Of a stretch of DNA of 64,000 nt, positions 1 to 9,232 are shown piece after piece. The stretch is from Sutterella faecalis. GTDB lineage: Bacteria > Pseudomonadota > Gammaproteobacteria > Burkholderiales > Burkholderiaceae_F. Numbering within the stretch: position 1 is the first letter of the stretch; each line of letters begins with the position of its first letter. The position numbers were made by a program, and so were the translations under genes. The DNA is taken from NCBI RefSeq assembly GCF_006337085.1, contig NZ_CP040882.1:496001-560000 (forward strand), in the 5' to 3' direction. The notes below the pieces were generated by a model. The model had not been told where the DNA came from and did not search any database. It saw nothing but the letters and a program-made list of their open reading frames with translations.

Positions 1-287
1 CCGATGCGGTGCGCCGTCTGCACCGAAAACCCCATGATCGAGGCGCCGCCGATGCCGTAGAAAAGCCAGAGCGTCGTGCTCACGAGCCCGACCGCCGCAG
101 AATCCGCTGCGCCGAGGTGCCCCACCATCGAAGCGTCGATGTACTGCATCAGGATGTAGGAGACCTGAGCGAGCGCTGCAGGGACCGCAAGCCGGATGAC
201 GAGTTCGAGCTCGTCGCGCACGCTGAGCTCGCGCCCGCTGCGGAGCGTCTGTAGGAGCAAAGAGGTTCTGCTGGGACTCGAACTCAT
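1..287 (-). CDS. MATE family efflux transporter, N-terminal part (runs off window)
   Basis: The minus strand encodes the first 95 residues of a protein that continues past the left edge. Seen: a short polar N-terminus, then a first membrane segment containing MQYIDASMVGHLG and a following AAVGLVSTTLW segment. This is the typical start of MATE (multi-antimicrobial extrusion) Na+/H+-coupled drug antiporters of the inner membrane. The chosen ATG is at 287; no strong ribosome-binding site precedes it. It is transcribed in the same direction as the symporter upstream but is separated from it by a terminator at 415-448, so it probably has its own promoter in 290-415. Substrate cannot be told. Confidence 0.8.
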   Translation of the reverse strand, partial: MSSSPSRTSLLLQTLRSGRELSVRDELELVIRLAVPAALAQVSYILMQYIDASMVGHLGAADSAAVGLVSTTLWLFYGIGGASIMGFSVQTAHRI

Positions 288-414
288 GGATGAAAAGAAA
301 AATCAAAAACGGCCGCTGAAATTCAGAATGAATCTTAGACCCGATCCGGAAATCGCTACTGCCTGTTTCTTTCTGCGCGATGCCCGAAGCAATCAGAATA
401 GATCTTCGGCATTT

Positions 415-448
415 TAAAAAGGCAGCCCCGGCAAAAACCGGAACTGCC
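415..448 (-). terminator. Intrinsic terminator of the dicarboxylate symporter
   Basis: An imperfect GGCAG..CCGG/CCGG..CTGCC stem at 421-448 is followed on the minus strand by a run of five T (416-420). It lies just past the stop of the symporter at 494. Confidence 0.75.
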
Positions 449-493
449 TCCTTGTGGTTCAGAACGGAACCCGAAAAGCGTGAAGCGTCAGAC

Positions 494-1726
494 TCAGGCT
501 TCGCCTTCCTGATAGGGTTCGCTGTTGAGGTCCCCTTCAAGACTCGTCACAACGACGGCGGAAGCAACGTCGCCCACGACGTTGATCGACGTGCGGATCA
601 TGTCGAGGATGCGGTCGATGCCGGCGATGAGGGCCACGGCTTCGAGCGGAATGCCCACCTGCGTGAAGACGACGGTCGTCATGATGAGGCCGGCGCCCGG
701 GACGCCCGCGGTGCCGATGGCGGCGAGAACGCCCATCAGAACGACGGTGAGCTGATCGGTAAGCGTGAGATGAATGCCGAAGACTTCAGCCGCGAAGATC
801 GCGCAGACGCCCATGTAGACGGCGGTGCCGTTCATGTTGATGGTATTGCCGAGCGGAATCGAGAAGGAAGCGATGGAGCGCGTGGCGCCGAGCTTTCTTG
901 CTGCAGAAAGGTTGGCCGGAAGCGCAGCCGCCGACGAACAGGTCGTGAAGGCGACGAGCCAGGGCTCGAAGATGCCCTTCAGGAACTTCACCGGATTGGT
1001 CTTGCCGATGACGGCAACCATCGGGATGAGGATCAGGAAGACAAGAACGACCGTCGCAAGGAATGACGTAAGGATGAGGGAGAAAAGCGGAAGGAGCACC
1101 GAAAGACCGTGCTTCGCGACCGTGAAGGCAATGAGGCCGAAGACGCCGATCGGAGCGTACATCATGACGTAGCCCGTCACGCGGATCATCACGTCGCCCA
1201 CGAGCTCAAAGAAGCGAAGGACGGGCTTGCCGCGTTCGCCGAGCGACGCGAGGCCGAAGCCGAAGATCACCGCGAAGAAGATGATCTGGAGCATCGAGCC
1301 GTTCGCCATCGCTTCCATCGGATTGATCGGAACGATGTTGAGGAGCGTGTCAGTGAGGCTCGGCGCCTTCACGGCCTTGGCGACGAGACCGTCGGTCGAA
1401 AGGTCAAGACCCAGCCCCGGCTGAATGAGGTTGGCAAAAAGCAGACCGATCGCCACGGCGATGGCCGTGGTGACGGCATAAACGAGAAGCACTTTGCCGG
1501 CAACGCGGCCGAGCTTCGAGGTATCCGAAATGCCCGCGGCGCCCGCAATAATCGTGGCGATAACCAGAGGCACCACCACCATGCGGATGAGGCGGATGAA
1601 GAGCGTGCCCAGGGGCTGCAGATAGGTCTGTGCGAATTGAGAGTCGACGATGGCGCCGACGATGACGCCGAGCGCCAGGCCGATCATCATCTGCCAGGCC
1701 AATGAAATCTTTAGTTTGCCAGCCAT
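494..1726 (-). CDS. Na+/H+:dicarboxylate (DAACS family) symporter
   Basis: A 410-residue inner-membrane carrier of the dicarboxylate/amino acid:cation symporter family (GltP/DctA type), which imports glutamate, aspartate or C4-dicarboxylates with Na+ or H+. Seen: eight or so hydrophobic segments, the re-entrant-loop serine-rich motif (here SSAAALPANL, less serine-rich than the usual form), the NMNGTA motif of TM7 and a GTAGVPGAG second re-entrant loop followed by a DRILDMIRTSINV segment with the substrate-binding Asp/Arg region. Start chosen at ATG 1726 because GAGGAG lies about 9 bases upstream; an open frame extends to 1783 but lacks such a site. Exact substrate is not decidable; the lost serines in the first re-entrant loop argue against simple transfer from GltP. 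Confidence 0.9.
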   Translation of the reverse strand: MAGKLKISLAWQMMIGLALGVIVGAIVDSQFAQTYLQPLGTLFIRLIRMVVVPLVIATIIAGAAGISDTSKLGRVAGKVLLVYAVTTAIAVAIGLLFANLIQPGLGLDLSTDGLVAKAVKAPSLTDTLLNIVPINPMEAMANGSMLQIIFFAVIFGFGLASLGERGKPVLRFFELVGDVMIRVTGYVMMYAPIGVFGLIAFTVAKHGLSVLLPLFSLILTSFLATVVLVFLILIPMVAVIGKTNPVKFLKGIFEPWLVAFTTCSSAAALPANLSAARKLGATRSIASFSIPLGNTINMNGTAVYMGVCAIFAAEVFGIHLTLTDQLTVVLMGVLAAIGTAGVPGAGLIMTTVVFTQVGIPLEAVALIAGIDRILDMIRTSINVVGDVASAVVVTSLEGDLNSEPYQEGEA

Positions 1727-2030
1727 TATGGGTCTCCTCGTAATAAGGCTGAATAAAAAAAGGCAGCAGGCCGAATCGAACATGAACGGGGCTTAGCGCG
1801 CTTTGTGCTTCCCTCTCCTCTTCCGGCAAGCTGCCTTTGCGTCTCGACGTAAAGATTAGCCTTATTACCGCGAATATTTGATTAGGGATAATCCTCCTTT
1901 ACGTTTGTAAAGACCGCTGGCGTTCCCAGGACATTCGTGCTTTTGTTAATGCATGTCCTTGACGCAATTCATCTAGGTGGGCGCGGGTTCTCAGGAGAAA
2001 ATGCATGAGGGAAAGAAGTCTTGCGAAGTC

Positions 2031-2573
2031 TTATTTCGAGGAGTCCTCTTCCTGCGATGCATCCGAAGCCTGATCCTTCATTTCCTTTTCGCGGCGCATG
2101 CGGTCCTTTTGGTCGAGGTACCGAAGGACGCGAAGACGCCGGAAGTCCGCAATGGCCTGTATGAGGAGCGCCTGAGCGAACGCTGCGAGCGACTGGCAGA
2201 GCACGAGCGTGAGCGAAAGCGAATCCATGCTCGTGCCGAAGAGATAAGGCTGCGCGTAAAAGAGGATGAGCGTGAGGATGGTGTAGATCCACCCGCGGCG
2301 CCAGAGCGACCGGCAGCGGAGTTCAGCCGGATCCTCAAGGTCGCCCCGCTGAAGGAGAAAGACGACGAGCTTCACCGGGATGGCGCTTCGGACTTCAAAT
2401 TCATCGGCGGCAAGCGACAGCCAGGAAGAAGCATCCACCGCCTCCTTCCTGAGGCGCGCCGAAAGCTTCAGCGCCCGAAGCGGCCAGATGAGGCGCACAA
2501 GCTGCATGCCCAGGTAGAGGTTTGCCAGTACGAATACCAAGCCCGCAAGAATCCAGTCGAAAGAAAATGTCAT
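2031..2573 (-). CDS. Conserved membrane protein of unknown function
   Basis: 180 residues, not recognised. Seen: an N-terminal membrane segment (FDWILAGLVFVLANLYLGMQ), a soluble middle, a pair of hydrophobic segments near residues 90-135 and a highly charged C-terminal tail rich in Glu, Lys and Asp. Start is ATG 2573, with a weak CAGGG site; a TTG one codon earlier is possible. It stands alone between the symporter and the autotransporter, both on the same strand. No enzymatic motif is visible. Confidence 0.65.
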   Translation of the reverse strand: MTFSFDWILAGLVFVLANLYLGMQLVRLIWPLRALKLSARLRKEAVDASSWLSLAADEFEVRSAIPVKLVVFLLQRGDLEDPAELRCRSLWRRGWIYTILTLILFYAQPYLFGTSMDSLSLTLVLCQSLAAFAQALLIQAIADFRRLRVLRYLDQKDRMRREKEMKDQASDASQEEDSSK

Positions 2574-2645
2574 CAATTGCCCTGCCCGATCAGGCGGTTT
2601 GAAAACGATAGAAGCAACTCTAGCGCGGTCCTGAAGAAGCGGATA

Positions 2646-2684
2646 GAAAAATCCCGGAGCAGCCGGTGAAGGAACGCTCCGGGA
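2646..2684 (-). terminator. Intrinsic terminator of the autotransporter
   Basis: A perfect 10-bp stem (ATCCCGGAGC at 2651-2660, GCTCCGGGAT at 2675-2684) is followed on the minus strand by five T. It lies 46 bases past the autotransporter stop codon. Confidence 0.85.
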
Positions 2685-2730
2685 TGATTCAAGCTAAAAG
2701 CCGCAGACCCGAAGGTCTACGCCAGCGCCG

Positions 2731-5202
2731 TTACCAGCAATAGCGGGTGCCGACGGAGTAGCGGTAGTTTTCCTGGTAATCCGATCCATTGGCGCGGGTG
2801 AGAGAACCATAGAAGGACCAGTTGTCCTTCACGTTGATCTGGCCGCCGAAGCCGTAGGAAACCCACGTGCCGCCCAGGTCTTCGGAGAGCTTCTGCACTG
2901 CAGAATCGCCGCGGCGGGCATACGCATCGCTCTCGCCCTGGAAGTCGTGATTGACGGAAGCCGTGAGGTAGACCGAACCCGCGCCGTCAGCAACGTTCAT
3001 GCCGGCCTGGAAGCCGAGACGACCGACGAGCGTCTGGAAGTCGTCCTGGTCAACGCGGATCTCGTTTGCCGCCGTATAGTCGGCGCCCTTCACGAGGCCG
3101 TAGGAGAGTTCAGCCTGCGGCGTGAGGTAGAAGGTCTTCGAGATATCCCAGCGATAGCCCACTTCAGCTGAAACGCCGAAGGTCGTATTGTCGTAGGAGC
3201 TCTTGAAATCCGTGACCGTCGCAACATCCACGTCGGTGCTCATGCGGCCCACGCGGGCAATGAGGTCGACGTAGCCGCCGAACGGGAAGAAGGCCGTGCC
3301 GTAAGCCGCGAGGTTGAAGCTGTCGGTCGAGGATTCGCCGTTCGAGAAGTCCGCCTTCGAATCCGTGTAGCCGAACGCGCCGCCCACGATCCAGTTGTCG
3401 CCGACGCGCACGTCAGCACCGACCTGGATGGTATTGCCTCTCACCTTCGTGGAAACCGAGTCCTCGAGCTTCGCTTCAGCGCCGTATACGCGCGCCCAGG
3501 TGCCGACGGAGCCCTGGAGATTGCGCACTTCGCCCAGACGTTCAGAGAGGTGGTTCACTTCGTAGCGCCACTGGGCGAGATTTGCACCGGCCGTCTTCCT
3601 GGCTGCAACGAGCGTGGGAGAAAGACCGCTCGCGTCGCCGAGCGTGGTGACGGTACCGTTTTCGGGGTTGTATTCCCAGGCTGCGGTAAGGTCGCTCGCT
3701 TCGCCGCCCGTGAAGCCCTTCATCAGTTGTTCGGAATTGGCGGAAATAATGTCGTTCTTAATGGCGTTCAAAGCAGCCGAGGCAGTACCGTAGGTTTCCG
3801 TAACCTTGCTGCCGGCGCGGAGCTTCAGATTGCCGTTCAGCTTTTGAATAGCAATGCCGCCCTTTTTGACTGTATTAAAAGTCAAAGAGGAATTATTCGC
3901 AGTCAGATTTTCTGATTTAAAGTTGCCGGACTCTTGAACCAGATTTTGATTAGCAAGCGAGATGCTGCCCAATGAGCTCACGTCGCCGTTCAAAATGGTA
4001 TTCGCAATCTTTTCTGAATGATTCGAGAGGCTTAAACTGCTCTCAGCATCCTTCAACGTTACATTACCGTAGATAACTGCAGTATCGGCTGAAATATTAG
4101 TATTACTTCTCTCAGATGAAACATTACCCTGAATGGATATGACAGGAGATTTCAGAGAAACATCTGTCTGGTCGCCTGTCTTATTATTTAAACGAAGAGC
4201 ATCACCAGCACCATCAACAGAAATTGATAGATCTTTTTCTGCCTCCAACTGAATATTTGTACTTCCCGAATTAGTCTCGGCCCGAGTCAAATATATGCCC
4301 AAATCTGACCCATGAATATCAATAGATTTAGCCTCAATTCATAAATTCGCTGACTTAGAGCCCTTGTAATCGCCGCCACGGTCGTGAACAATAATCCCAG
4401 CACCAACTGCAGTATTGTTCGTACTCGCTACAGTTCCAGAAATAGTTACTGTTTCAGCATTGGTAATGGAAAATGAAGCTGGTTTAACAGCGTCGCCTGA
4501 TGAACTGCAGAAAAGTTGCACGGCACCACGACCGCCGCCTGATTCCTTGGCATATTCATTAGCAATATAAATATTTTTTACATTATCAAATGAAATTGCA
4601 GAATCAGCCTGAACAAATATACCACCGCTAGCTCTAGAAATGGAATTAAAGTTATCAATATTTTCGAAGCTAAGTTTAGAACCAGTACCTCCCCACAGAT
4701 TCGTCACATAATCCACTTCAAGAGGTTTATCTTTCCACCCAAAATTAACATCATGAATGTCAGATATCTCAATCTGTCCCCCCTTAGTCATCATAAATGG
4801 CGTCTGATCATCGGGAGCCGTATCTTTTTTGGGATCATCCTTATTGTTGTAGAAAGGATAATGTTTAAATTTAGTATCCGTCAACACATTAAACGTGCTG
4901 AATTTACTAAAAATAATTTTACTTCCAGTTCCTGTAACAAAGAAATATGAATTTACCCTATCATTCTTATCATTACGGACAGTCAAGTTTCCTGACGTAG
5001 TTCCAGACCCCGAAAAAGTCAGCTGATTACCATTTTCAATTTTGTAATAGTTGATATTATATTGGTCATCAGCTGGTTTTTCGAAATTATTGGAATCAAT
5101 TACCACATTGCCACTGATGGTATGAGAGTCAGTAGCAGCAGCATTCGCGAACAAAGCTGTCGAAGCCAGCAAAACGGCAATAGAGATCGTCGAATATCTC
5201 AT
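2731..5202 (-). pseudogene. Autotransporter (type Va) with an in-frame TGA in the passenger
   Basis: Read through one stop this is an 823-codon autotransporter. Seen in order: a Sec signal peptide (MRYSTISIAVLLASTALFANA), a Ser/Thr/Asn-rich beta-helix-like passenger with many ITISG/SLNSNN-type repeats, then from about residue 530 a linker and a C-terminal 12-strand barrel (RVYGAEA, aromatic strand ends, final residues RYCW). The frame is interrupted at codon 288 by TGA (4341-4339); coding resumes in the same frame with no shift, so one substitution explains it. Start is ATG 5202, with GGAG 8-11 bases upstream. The passenger half is clearly AT-rich compared with the barrel and neighbours, suggesting transfer or fast divergence. 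Family role: surface adhesin or secreted factor. As it stands, the barrel half would not be exported without readthrough. Confidence 0.8.
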
Positions 5203-5222
5203 TTCAAACTCCAAATAGTCAC

Positions 5223-5253
5223 GACAAACCTCCTCCGACAAGAGAGGTTTGTC
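5223..5253 (-). promoter_or_regulatory. Leader stem-loop before the autotransporter
   Basis: A perfect 10-bp inverted repeat (GACAAACCTC / GAGGTTTGTC) with an 11-base loop lies 21 bases upstream of the autotransporter ATG. There is no T-run, so it is not a terminator. It may be a leader hairpin acting on translation or an operator; which one is inference. Confidence 0.5.
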
Positions 5254-5434
5254 GCTTATAAACGACTGTCCGAGTCTAGTTGTTCCACACCATCCTGCCG
5301 CAGCAGATTTGAAACCTCCCTCATGAATTGCTTAATTTTCAAAATGTTATGATCGTTTACAGATAAAGCAATGTTGTTTACAGACAACTTTCTGAGAGCT
5401 CCGACTGCCCGCCATCCCCATCTCTTTGAAGCGC

Positions 5435-5481
5435 AAAAAGCCCGGCCTCTCCTGCGCGCAAACGTCAGAGGAGCACCGGGC
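5435..5481 (-). terminator. Intrinsic terminator of the threonine-synthase-like operon
   Basis: A long stem (GCCCGG.. at 5440-5445 with ..CCGGGC at 5476-5481, plus an inner CCTCTCCTG/TCAGAGGAG pairing) is followed by five T on the minus strand. Confidence 0.8.
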
Positions 5482-5516
5482 TTCAAAACGCTCAGATTGA
5501 CTTTGATCTTAGAAAA

Positions 5517-6614
5517 TCAGTGATCCGACTTGATCCCCGCCCCGCAGAGCGTGATGAGCACGTCAGTCGCCGGTCCGTAAAGCTCGCAATAGCGGTCCCA
5601 GGCGGCAAAGTTGGCTGCCGTCGTGTGCTCGATGTAATAGCCCTCACGAGCCACCGCAGCGCGCGCGGCGAGGATCTTGTCCTCGGGCGCCGTCACCACC
5701 GTGATGTCGTGACGCTTCATCATGTCGAGGATTTCGCGGCCGCGAAGGGGCTTCCCGATCGCAATGCCTTCCGCAATCGTGGGCTTCACGTCGACCGAAA
5801 CGGGATCGTCCTTCCCGGCTTTTCTCGCCTGGTAGAGCGGATCGCAGTATTCGCTCTGAAGCGCCACAATCTTCGGGAACTTACGGATCGCGCCCGATTG
5901 ATGGAGGTGTTCAAGGGCCTTCACCGCACCAATGAAGAGCGTGCCGTTTCCGACCGGAAGCACCACATGCTCGGGGATGCGTCCGAGCTGCTCGAAGACC
6001 TCGTAGATGTAGGCCTTCATGCCCTCATAGAAGAAAGGATTCACGACGTGATTGGCGTAGTAGACGCCTTCATCCTTCACGCGGGCGCGGCAGACATCGG
6101 CGCAATGGTCGCGCGAGCCCGGAATCACATGCACTTTTGCGCCGTGCGATTCGATCATGGCGATCTTCTTGGGGCTCGTTCCTTCCGGGACATAGATCTC
6201 GCACCTGATGCCGGCACGGGCGCAGTAGGCGGCAACGGAATTGCCGGCGTTCCCGCTCGAATCCTGCACGCACTCGGCGACGCCGATCGACTTCATATGC
6301 GCGACGAGCCCCGCGGCGCCCCGATCCTTGAAGGACAAGGTCGGCATGGCGTAGTCGACCTTCACGAACATGCCGGGCTTCAGCTCCACGGTCGGAGTGA
6401 GGCCCTCGCCGAGCGAAACCTCCCGCCAGGAGTCGCCGTCGAGCGCCATGAATTCGCGATAGCGGAAGATGCTCCATTCCTTCCTGTCGATTTTCTCGTC
6501 ATTCCACTTCGGCGGCGTGTAATCGAGTTCAAAAAGTCCGCCGCAGGAGCAGACGGGCTCGCGGGTCGTCGCCGGGGTTTTCCTGCCGCAGCAGGTGCAG
6601 ATGTAGTTGAGCAT
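5517..6614 (-). CDS. PLP-dependent threonine-synthase-like enzyme (fold type II)
   Basis: 365 residues. Seen: an N-terminal zinc-ribbon-like CTCCGRK...CSCGG pair, then a tryptophan-synthase-beta fold with the Schiff-base lysine in LSFKDRG (about residue 96), a SSGNAGNS phosphate/carboxylate loop, a PVGNGTLFIG glycine-rich loop and a C-terminal LITLCGAG segment. This matches the short threonine synthase/threonine dehydratase-like group, which acts on O-phosphohomoserine or on hydroxy/diamino acids by beta-elimination or replacement. Start ATG 6614 has AGGAG in place. It is the last gene of an operon with ridA (6-base gap) and a PAS/HTH regulator. RidA next door suggests an enamine-releasing elimination rather than threonine biosynthesis; this is inference. 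Confidence 0.85.
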   Translation of the reverse strand: MLNYICTCCGRKTPATTREPVCSCGGLFELDYTPPKWNDEKIDRKEWSIFRYREFMALDGDSWREVSLGEGLTPTVELKPGMFVKVDYAMPTLSFKDRGAAGLVAHMKSIGVAECVQDSSGNAGNSVAAYCARAGIRCEIYVPEGTSPKKIAMIESHGAKVHVIPGSRDHCADVCRARVKDEGVYYANHVVNPFFYEGMKAYIYEVFEQLGRIPEHVVLPVGNGTLFIGAVKALEHLHQSGAIRKFPKIVALQSEYCDPLYQARKAGKDDPVSVDVKPTIAEGIAIGKPLRGREILDMMKRHDITVVTAPEDKILAARAAVAREGYYIEHTTAANFAAWDRYCELYGPATDVLITLCGAGIKSDH

Positions 6615-6620
6615 TCTGAA

Positions 6621-7004
6621 TTACTCCTCATTGAGCTCAGCAATCGCCTCAATTTCAACGAGGCATCCGAAATGAAGGGGCGTCGTCGACACAACGACGC
6701 GTCCGGGTTTGTGTTCTCCGAAGAAGTCGCGGTAGACCTCATTGATCGCGCCCCAGTATTCGTTCGAGGGCGTATAGACGCGGCAGAAGACCACCTGATC
6801 GCGACGAACGCCCGCGGCCTTCAGAATGCGGTCGAGATTGTCGAGCGCGAGCGCAGCATGCTCGCGGATCCCGCCCGTACAGGGTTCGCGCGTATCCGGA
6901 TTGATGGAAAGCTGTCCGGAAACATAAAGCATGCCGTGCGAGACGACGGCTGCGCTGTAATGGCCGGGATTGGTTCCCTTGAAGCCCGGATCAATGAATT
7001 TCAT
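6621..7004 (-). CDS. RidA family enamine/imine deaminase
   Basis: 127 residues, the full length of the RidA/YjgF/UK114 family, which hydrolyses reactive enamine/imine intermediates released by PLP enzymes to keto acids and ammonia. Seen: YVSGQLSINPDT near the N-terminus, the HAALALDNLDRILKAAG helix, the GRVVVST segment carrying the conserved Arg, and the C-terminal VEIEAIAEL. Start ATG 7004 is preceded by GGAGGGG. It sits 2 bases after the regulator and 6 bases before the PLP enzyme, so translational coupling is likely and the PLP enzyme is its probable partner. Confidence 0.92.
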   Translation of the reverse strand: MKFIDPGFKGTNPGHYSAAVVSHGMLYVSGQLSINPDTREPCTGGIREHAALALDNLDRILKAAGVRRDQVVFCRVYTPSNEYWGAINEVYRDFFGEHKPGRVVVSTTPLHFGCLVEIEAIAELNEE

Positions 7005-7006
7005 TT

Positions 7007-7813
7007 TTATCCCCTCCAGTATGGTGTTTTGCCGAATCTCGCCATGCGTCTGATCTGGTCGAGATCGCTGTAAATCGTTACCTTCGAGACGCCGAGCCGG
7101 TCGGCGGCGTGTTCAAGCGCGCCCTTCATGAGGAAGATGCCGCGGGAATCCATGAAGGAAAGGAGCTTTACCCGGTCTTCCCGCGTCCAGGAAGACTTTC
7201 TCCCCGGACGATTGGATGATGCCTCGGCCGATGCCGTCTTCTTCCCTGCCTCATCCACCATGCGGTCGATAAGATCAAATACCGCGTCGGCAACGCTCTT
7301 CCCTGCGGCAAGTTCTTCTTCCCGGGCATCCTTCTGCGCCGGCTCTGCCGCACCGGAGGACTTTCCAAATGCAGCTTTCATTTCAGGAGGGAGAAATGCT
7401 CCAAGGCGCTCGAGCGCCTCGGCGTCGGCGGATACGTCCTGATTAACGCAGAGCGCGCCCGCGAGCTTCCCGTCGGCGGCTCGGATCAGCATCGTGACCG
7501 AACGGATCAGCTTTTCGACACCGTTTTCATCCTTGTGCCTGAACCACCAGACCGGGAGCAAATCGCCTTTTTCAGGATGCTCGCCCCGAAGAAGCATCTC
7601 TTCGACGAGGTGCCTCACGCCCTGTCCCACCTTTCGATCCGTGACATGTCCGTTGACGACGTAGACCACGGAATGAACGGGGTCGGTGAGGTCGTGAAGC
7701 ACGACTTCCGTCTGCGCGCCGCCTGCGAGCGCCACCAAATCAGCCGTCATCCGCCAGGGCGCGAGAGCGCCCGGAACCGGTGTCATATCTGAAGCGTTGT
7801 CGTTCTGAGGCAT
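7007..7813 (-). CDS. YheO/DauR-like PAS and HTH transcription regulator
   Basis: About 268 residues. Seen: an N-terminal YheO-like PAS domain (LTDPVHSVVYVVNGHVTDR..., WWFRH, SVTMLIR..GKLAGALCVNQD, roughly residues 15-140), a variable low-complexity linker, and a C-terminal HTH domain (LGVSKVTIYSDLDQIRR). DauR, a family member, controls D-arginine catabolism; a D-amino or hydroxy amino acid signal would fit this cluster, but that is inference. Start is uncertain: ATG 7813 is used, ATG 7828 and a longer frame to 7885 are open, and none has a strong ribosome-binding site. It is first in an operon with ridA and the PLP enzyme, and divergent from the D-threonine-aldolase-like gene. Confidence 0.82.
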   Translation of the reverse strand: MPQNDNASDMTPVPGALAPWRMTADLVALAGGAQTEVVLHDLTDPVHSVVYVVNGHVTDRKVGQGVRHLVEEMLLRGEHPEKGDLLPVWWFRHKDENGVEKLIRSVTMLIRAADGKLAGALCVNQDVSADAEALERLGAFLPPEMKAAFGKSSGAAEPAQKDAREEELAAGKSVADAVFDLIDRMVDEAGKKTASAEASSNRPGRKSSWTREDRVKLLSFMDSRGIFLMKGALEHAADRLGVSKVTIYSDLDQIRRMARFGKTPYWRG

Positions 7814-7909
7814 CTTCGCTGCGCGCATCCGAAAAAGGTTGAAAGGTAGAGAAAATAGTATTCCATAACTTTTTATATTCTGCAATCCTCAAAAATTTAT
7901 GGATTATTT

Positions 7910-7929
7910 CAATTCTCGCAAATGAATTG
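7910..7929. promoter_or_regulatory. Inverted repeat in the divergent promoter region
   Basis: CAATTC-8 bases-GAATTG lies between the regulator (minus) and the aldolase-like gene (plus) and could be the regulator's operator. A TAGAAT element for the plus-strand gene follows at about 7961. Confidence 0.35.
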
Positions 7930-7994
7930 CGCATCAGCGCCTGCTGAAATCCCCGCGGTGATAGAATTTTTTATACATCCCAGGAGGAGCCTTC

Positions 7995-9221
7995 ATGATG
8001 AACAACTGCGGCGCATTAGCCATCCTCTCGCCCGAATCGCTCGGCAAATTCGCGCCCGATACAGCGCAGTCCCTGATCGGTCTCTCCGTCAATGATCCGC
8101 GCGTGCCGACGCCCTCATTTCTGATTGAGGACGAGAAGCTCGAAAAGAATCTTGAACGCGCGAGAACCCGGGCCCGGGAGCTCGGCGTCGCGTTCCGTCC
8201 GCACCTCAAGACGCACAAATCCATCGTGATTGCACGGCGGCAGATGACGTCGCCCGAAGGTCCCGCCACCGTTTCAACGCTGTCGGAGGCAAGATACTTT
8301 GCGGCGAACGGCGTCAAGGACATGATCTATGCGGTTGGCATTGCACCGCAGAAGCTCGCGGAAGTCGCGAGGATCCGGGCATTGGGCGTCGACCTCAAGA
8401 TCATTCTCGACAGCGTGGAAGCCGCAAAAGCCGTATCGGACTTCTGCCGGGAGCATGGGACGGAAATTCCGGTGCTGCTCGAAATCGACGTGGACGGGCA
8501 CCGTTCGGGGCTCGCTCCCGAATGCGATGAGCTCCTTCAAGCAGCAAAAGCGCTTCAGGACGGCGCCGGACTTGCGGGCGTTCTCACCCATGCGGGCGAC
8601 AGCTACGAATGCAAGTCGATTGAAGCCATTATTGCCGCGGCCGAGGGCGAACGCGCCGGCATCGTGAAGGCGGCCGGGCGCCTGCGGGCAGCCGGATTCG
8701 AGGTCCCGATCGTGTCCGTGGGATCGAGTCCGACGCTCATGCATTCAAAGAGCGAATCCGGGGTTACGGAAATTCGCGCAGGCGTCTGCGCCTTCTTCGA
8801 CCTCTTCATGACGAACCTCGGCGTCTCTAAAAAAGAAGACATCGCGGGTTCGGTTCTCGCCACCGTCATCGGGAGGCAGACGACGAAGAATCAGCTGATT
8901 CTTGATTCCGGGTTCCTTGCCCTGTCGCGAGACCGCGGCACCGCGCGCCAGAAACGGGACTACGGCTACGGACTCGTCTGCGATGCCGCGGGCGAGCCGC
9001 TCGACGACGGCCGCATCATCCTTGCCGGGACGAATCAGGAGCACGGCATCCTTACGCTCCCGGGCGATTCCTCTCTGAAGCTCGAGGACTTCCCGCTGGG
9101 AACGCGCCTCAGGATCCTTCCCAATCACGCCTGCCCCACGGCCGCGCCCTACAAATACATGCTGCTCGTCAGAAACGGGATCATTATCGACGTGCTCGAG
9201 CACGTCCGCGGATGGGATTGA
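7995..9221 (+). CDS. D-threonine aldolase / D-serine dehydratase-like PLP enzyme
   Basis: 408 residues of the fold-type III (alanine-racemase-like barrel) DSD1/D-threonine aldolase family. Members cleave D-threonine or 3-hydroxy-D-aspartate, or dehydrate D-serine, using PLP and a divalent metal. Seen: the PLP lysine in RPHLKTHK (about residue 73), barrel strands with HAGDSY and SVGSSPT phosphate-binding loops, and the C-terminal metal site PNHACPT (His and Cys). Start ATG 7995 is preceded by AGGAGGAG; a second ATG follows at once. It is divergent from the regulator-ridA-PLP enzyme operon, which suggests a shared regulon for a D-beta-hydroxy amino acid. Substrate is not decidable from sequence. 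Confidence 0.88.
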   Translation: MMNNCGALAILSPESLGKFAPDTAQSLIGLSVNDPRVPTPSFLIEDEKLEKNLERARTRARELGVAFRPHLKTHKSIVIARRQMTSPEGPATVSTLSEARYFAANGVKDMIYAVGIAPQKLAEVARIRALGVDLKIILDSVEAAKAVSDFCREHGTEIPVLLEIDVDGHRSGLAPECDELLQAAKALQDGAGLAGVLTHAGDSYECKSIEAIIAAAEGERAGIVKAAGRLRAAGFEVPIVSVGSSPTLMHSKSESGVTEIRAGVCAFFDLFMTNLGVSKKEDIAGSVLATVIGRQTTKNQLILDSGFLALSRDRGTARQKRDYGYGLVCDAAGEPLDDGRIILAGTNQEHGILTLPGDSSLKLEDFPLGTRLRILPNHACPTAAPYKYMLLVRNGIIIDVLEHVRGWD

Positions 9222-9232
9222 CGAGCGCCCGC

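Noticed and set aside
5256..5486. 76-codon minus-strand frame before the autotransporter
   Set aside because: It runs through the terminator of the preceding operon and the autotransporter promoter region and has no domain or ribosome-binding site.
5520..7073. 517-codon plus-strand frame over the threonine-synthase-like operon
   Set aside because: Antisense shadow; the minus strand has three genes with good ribosome-binding sites and family motifs.
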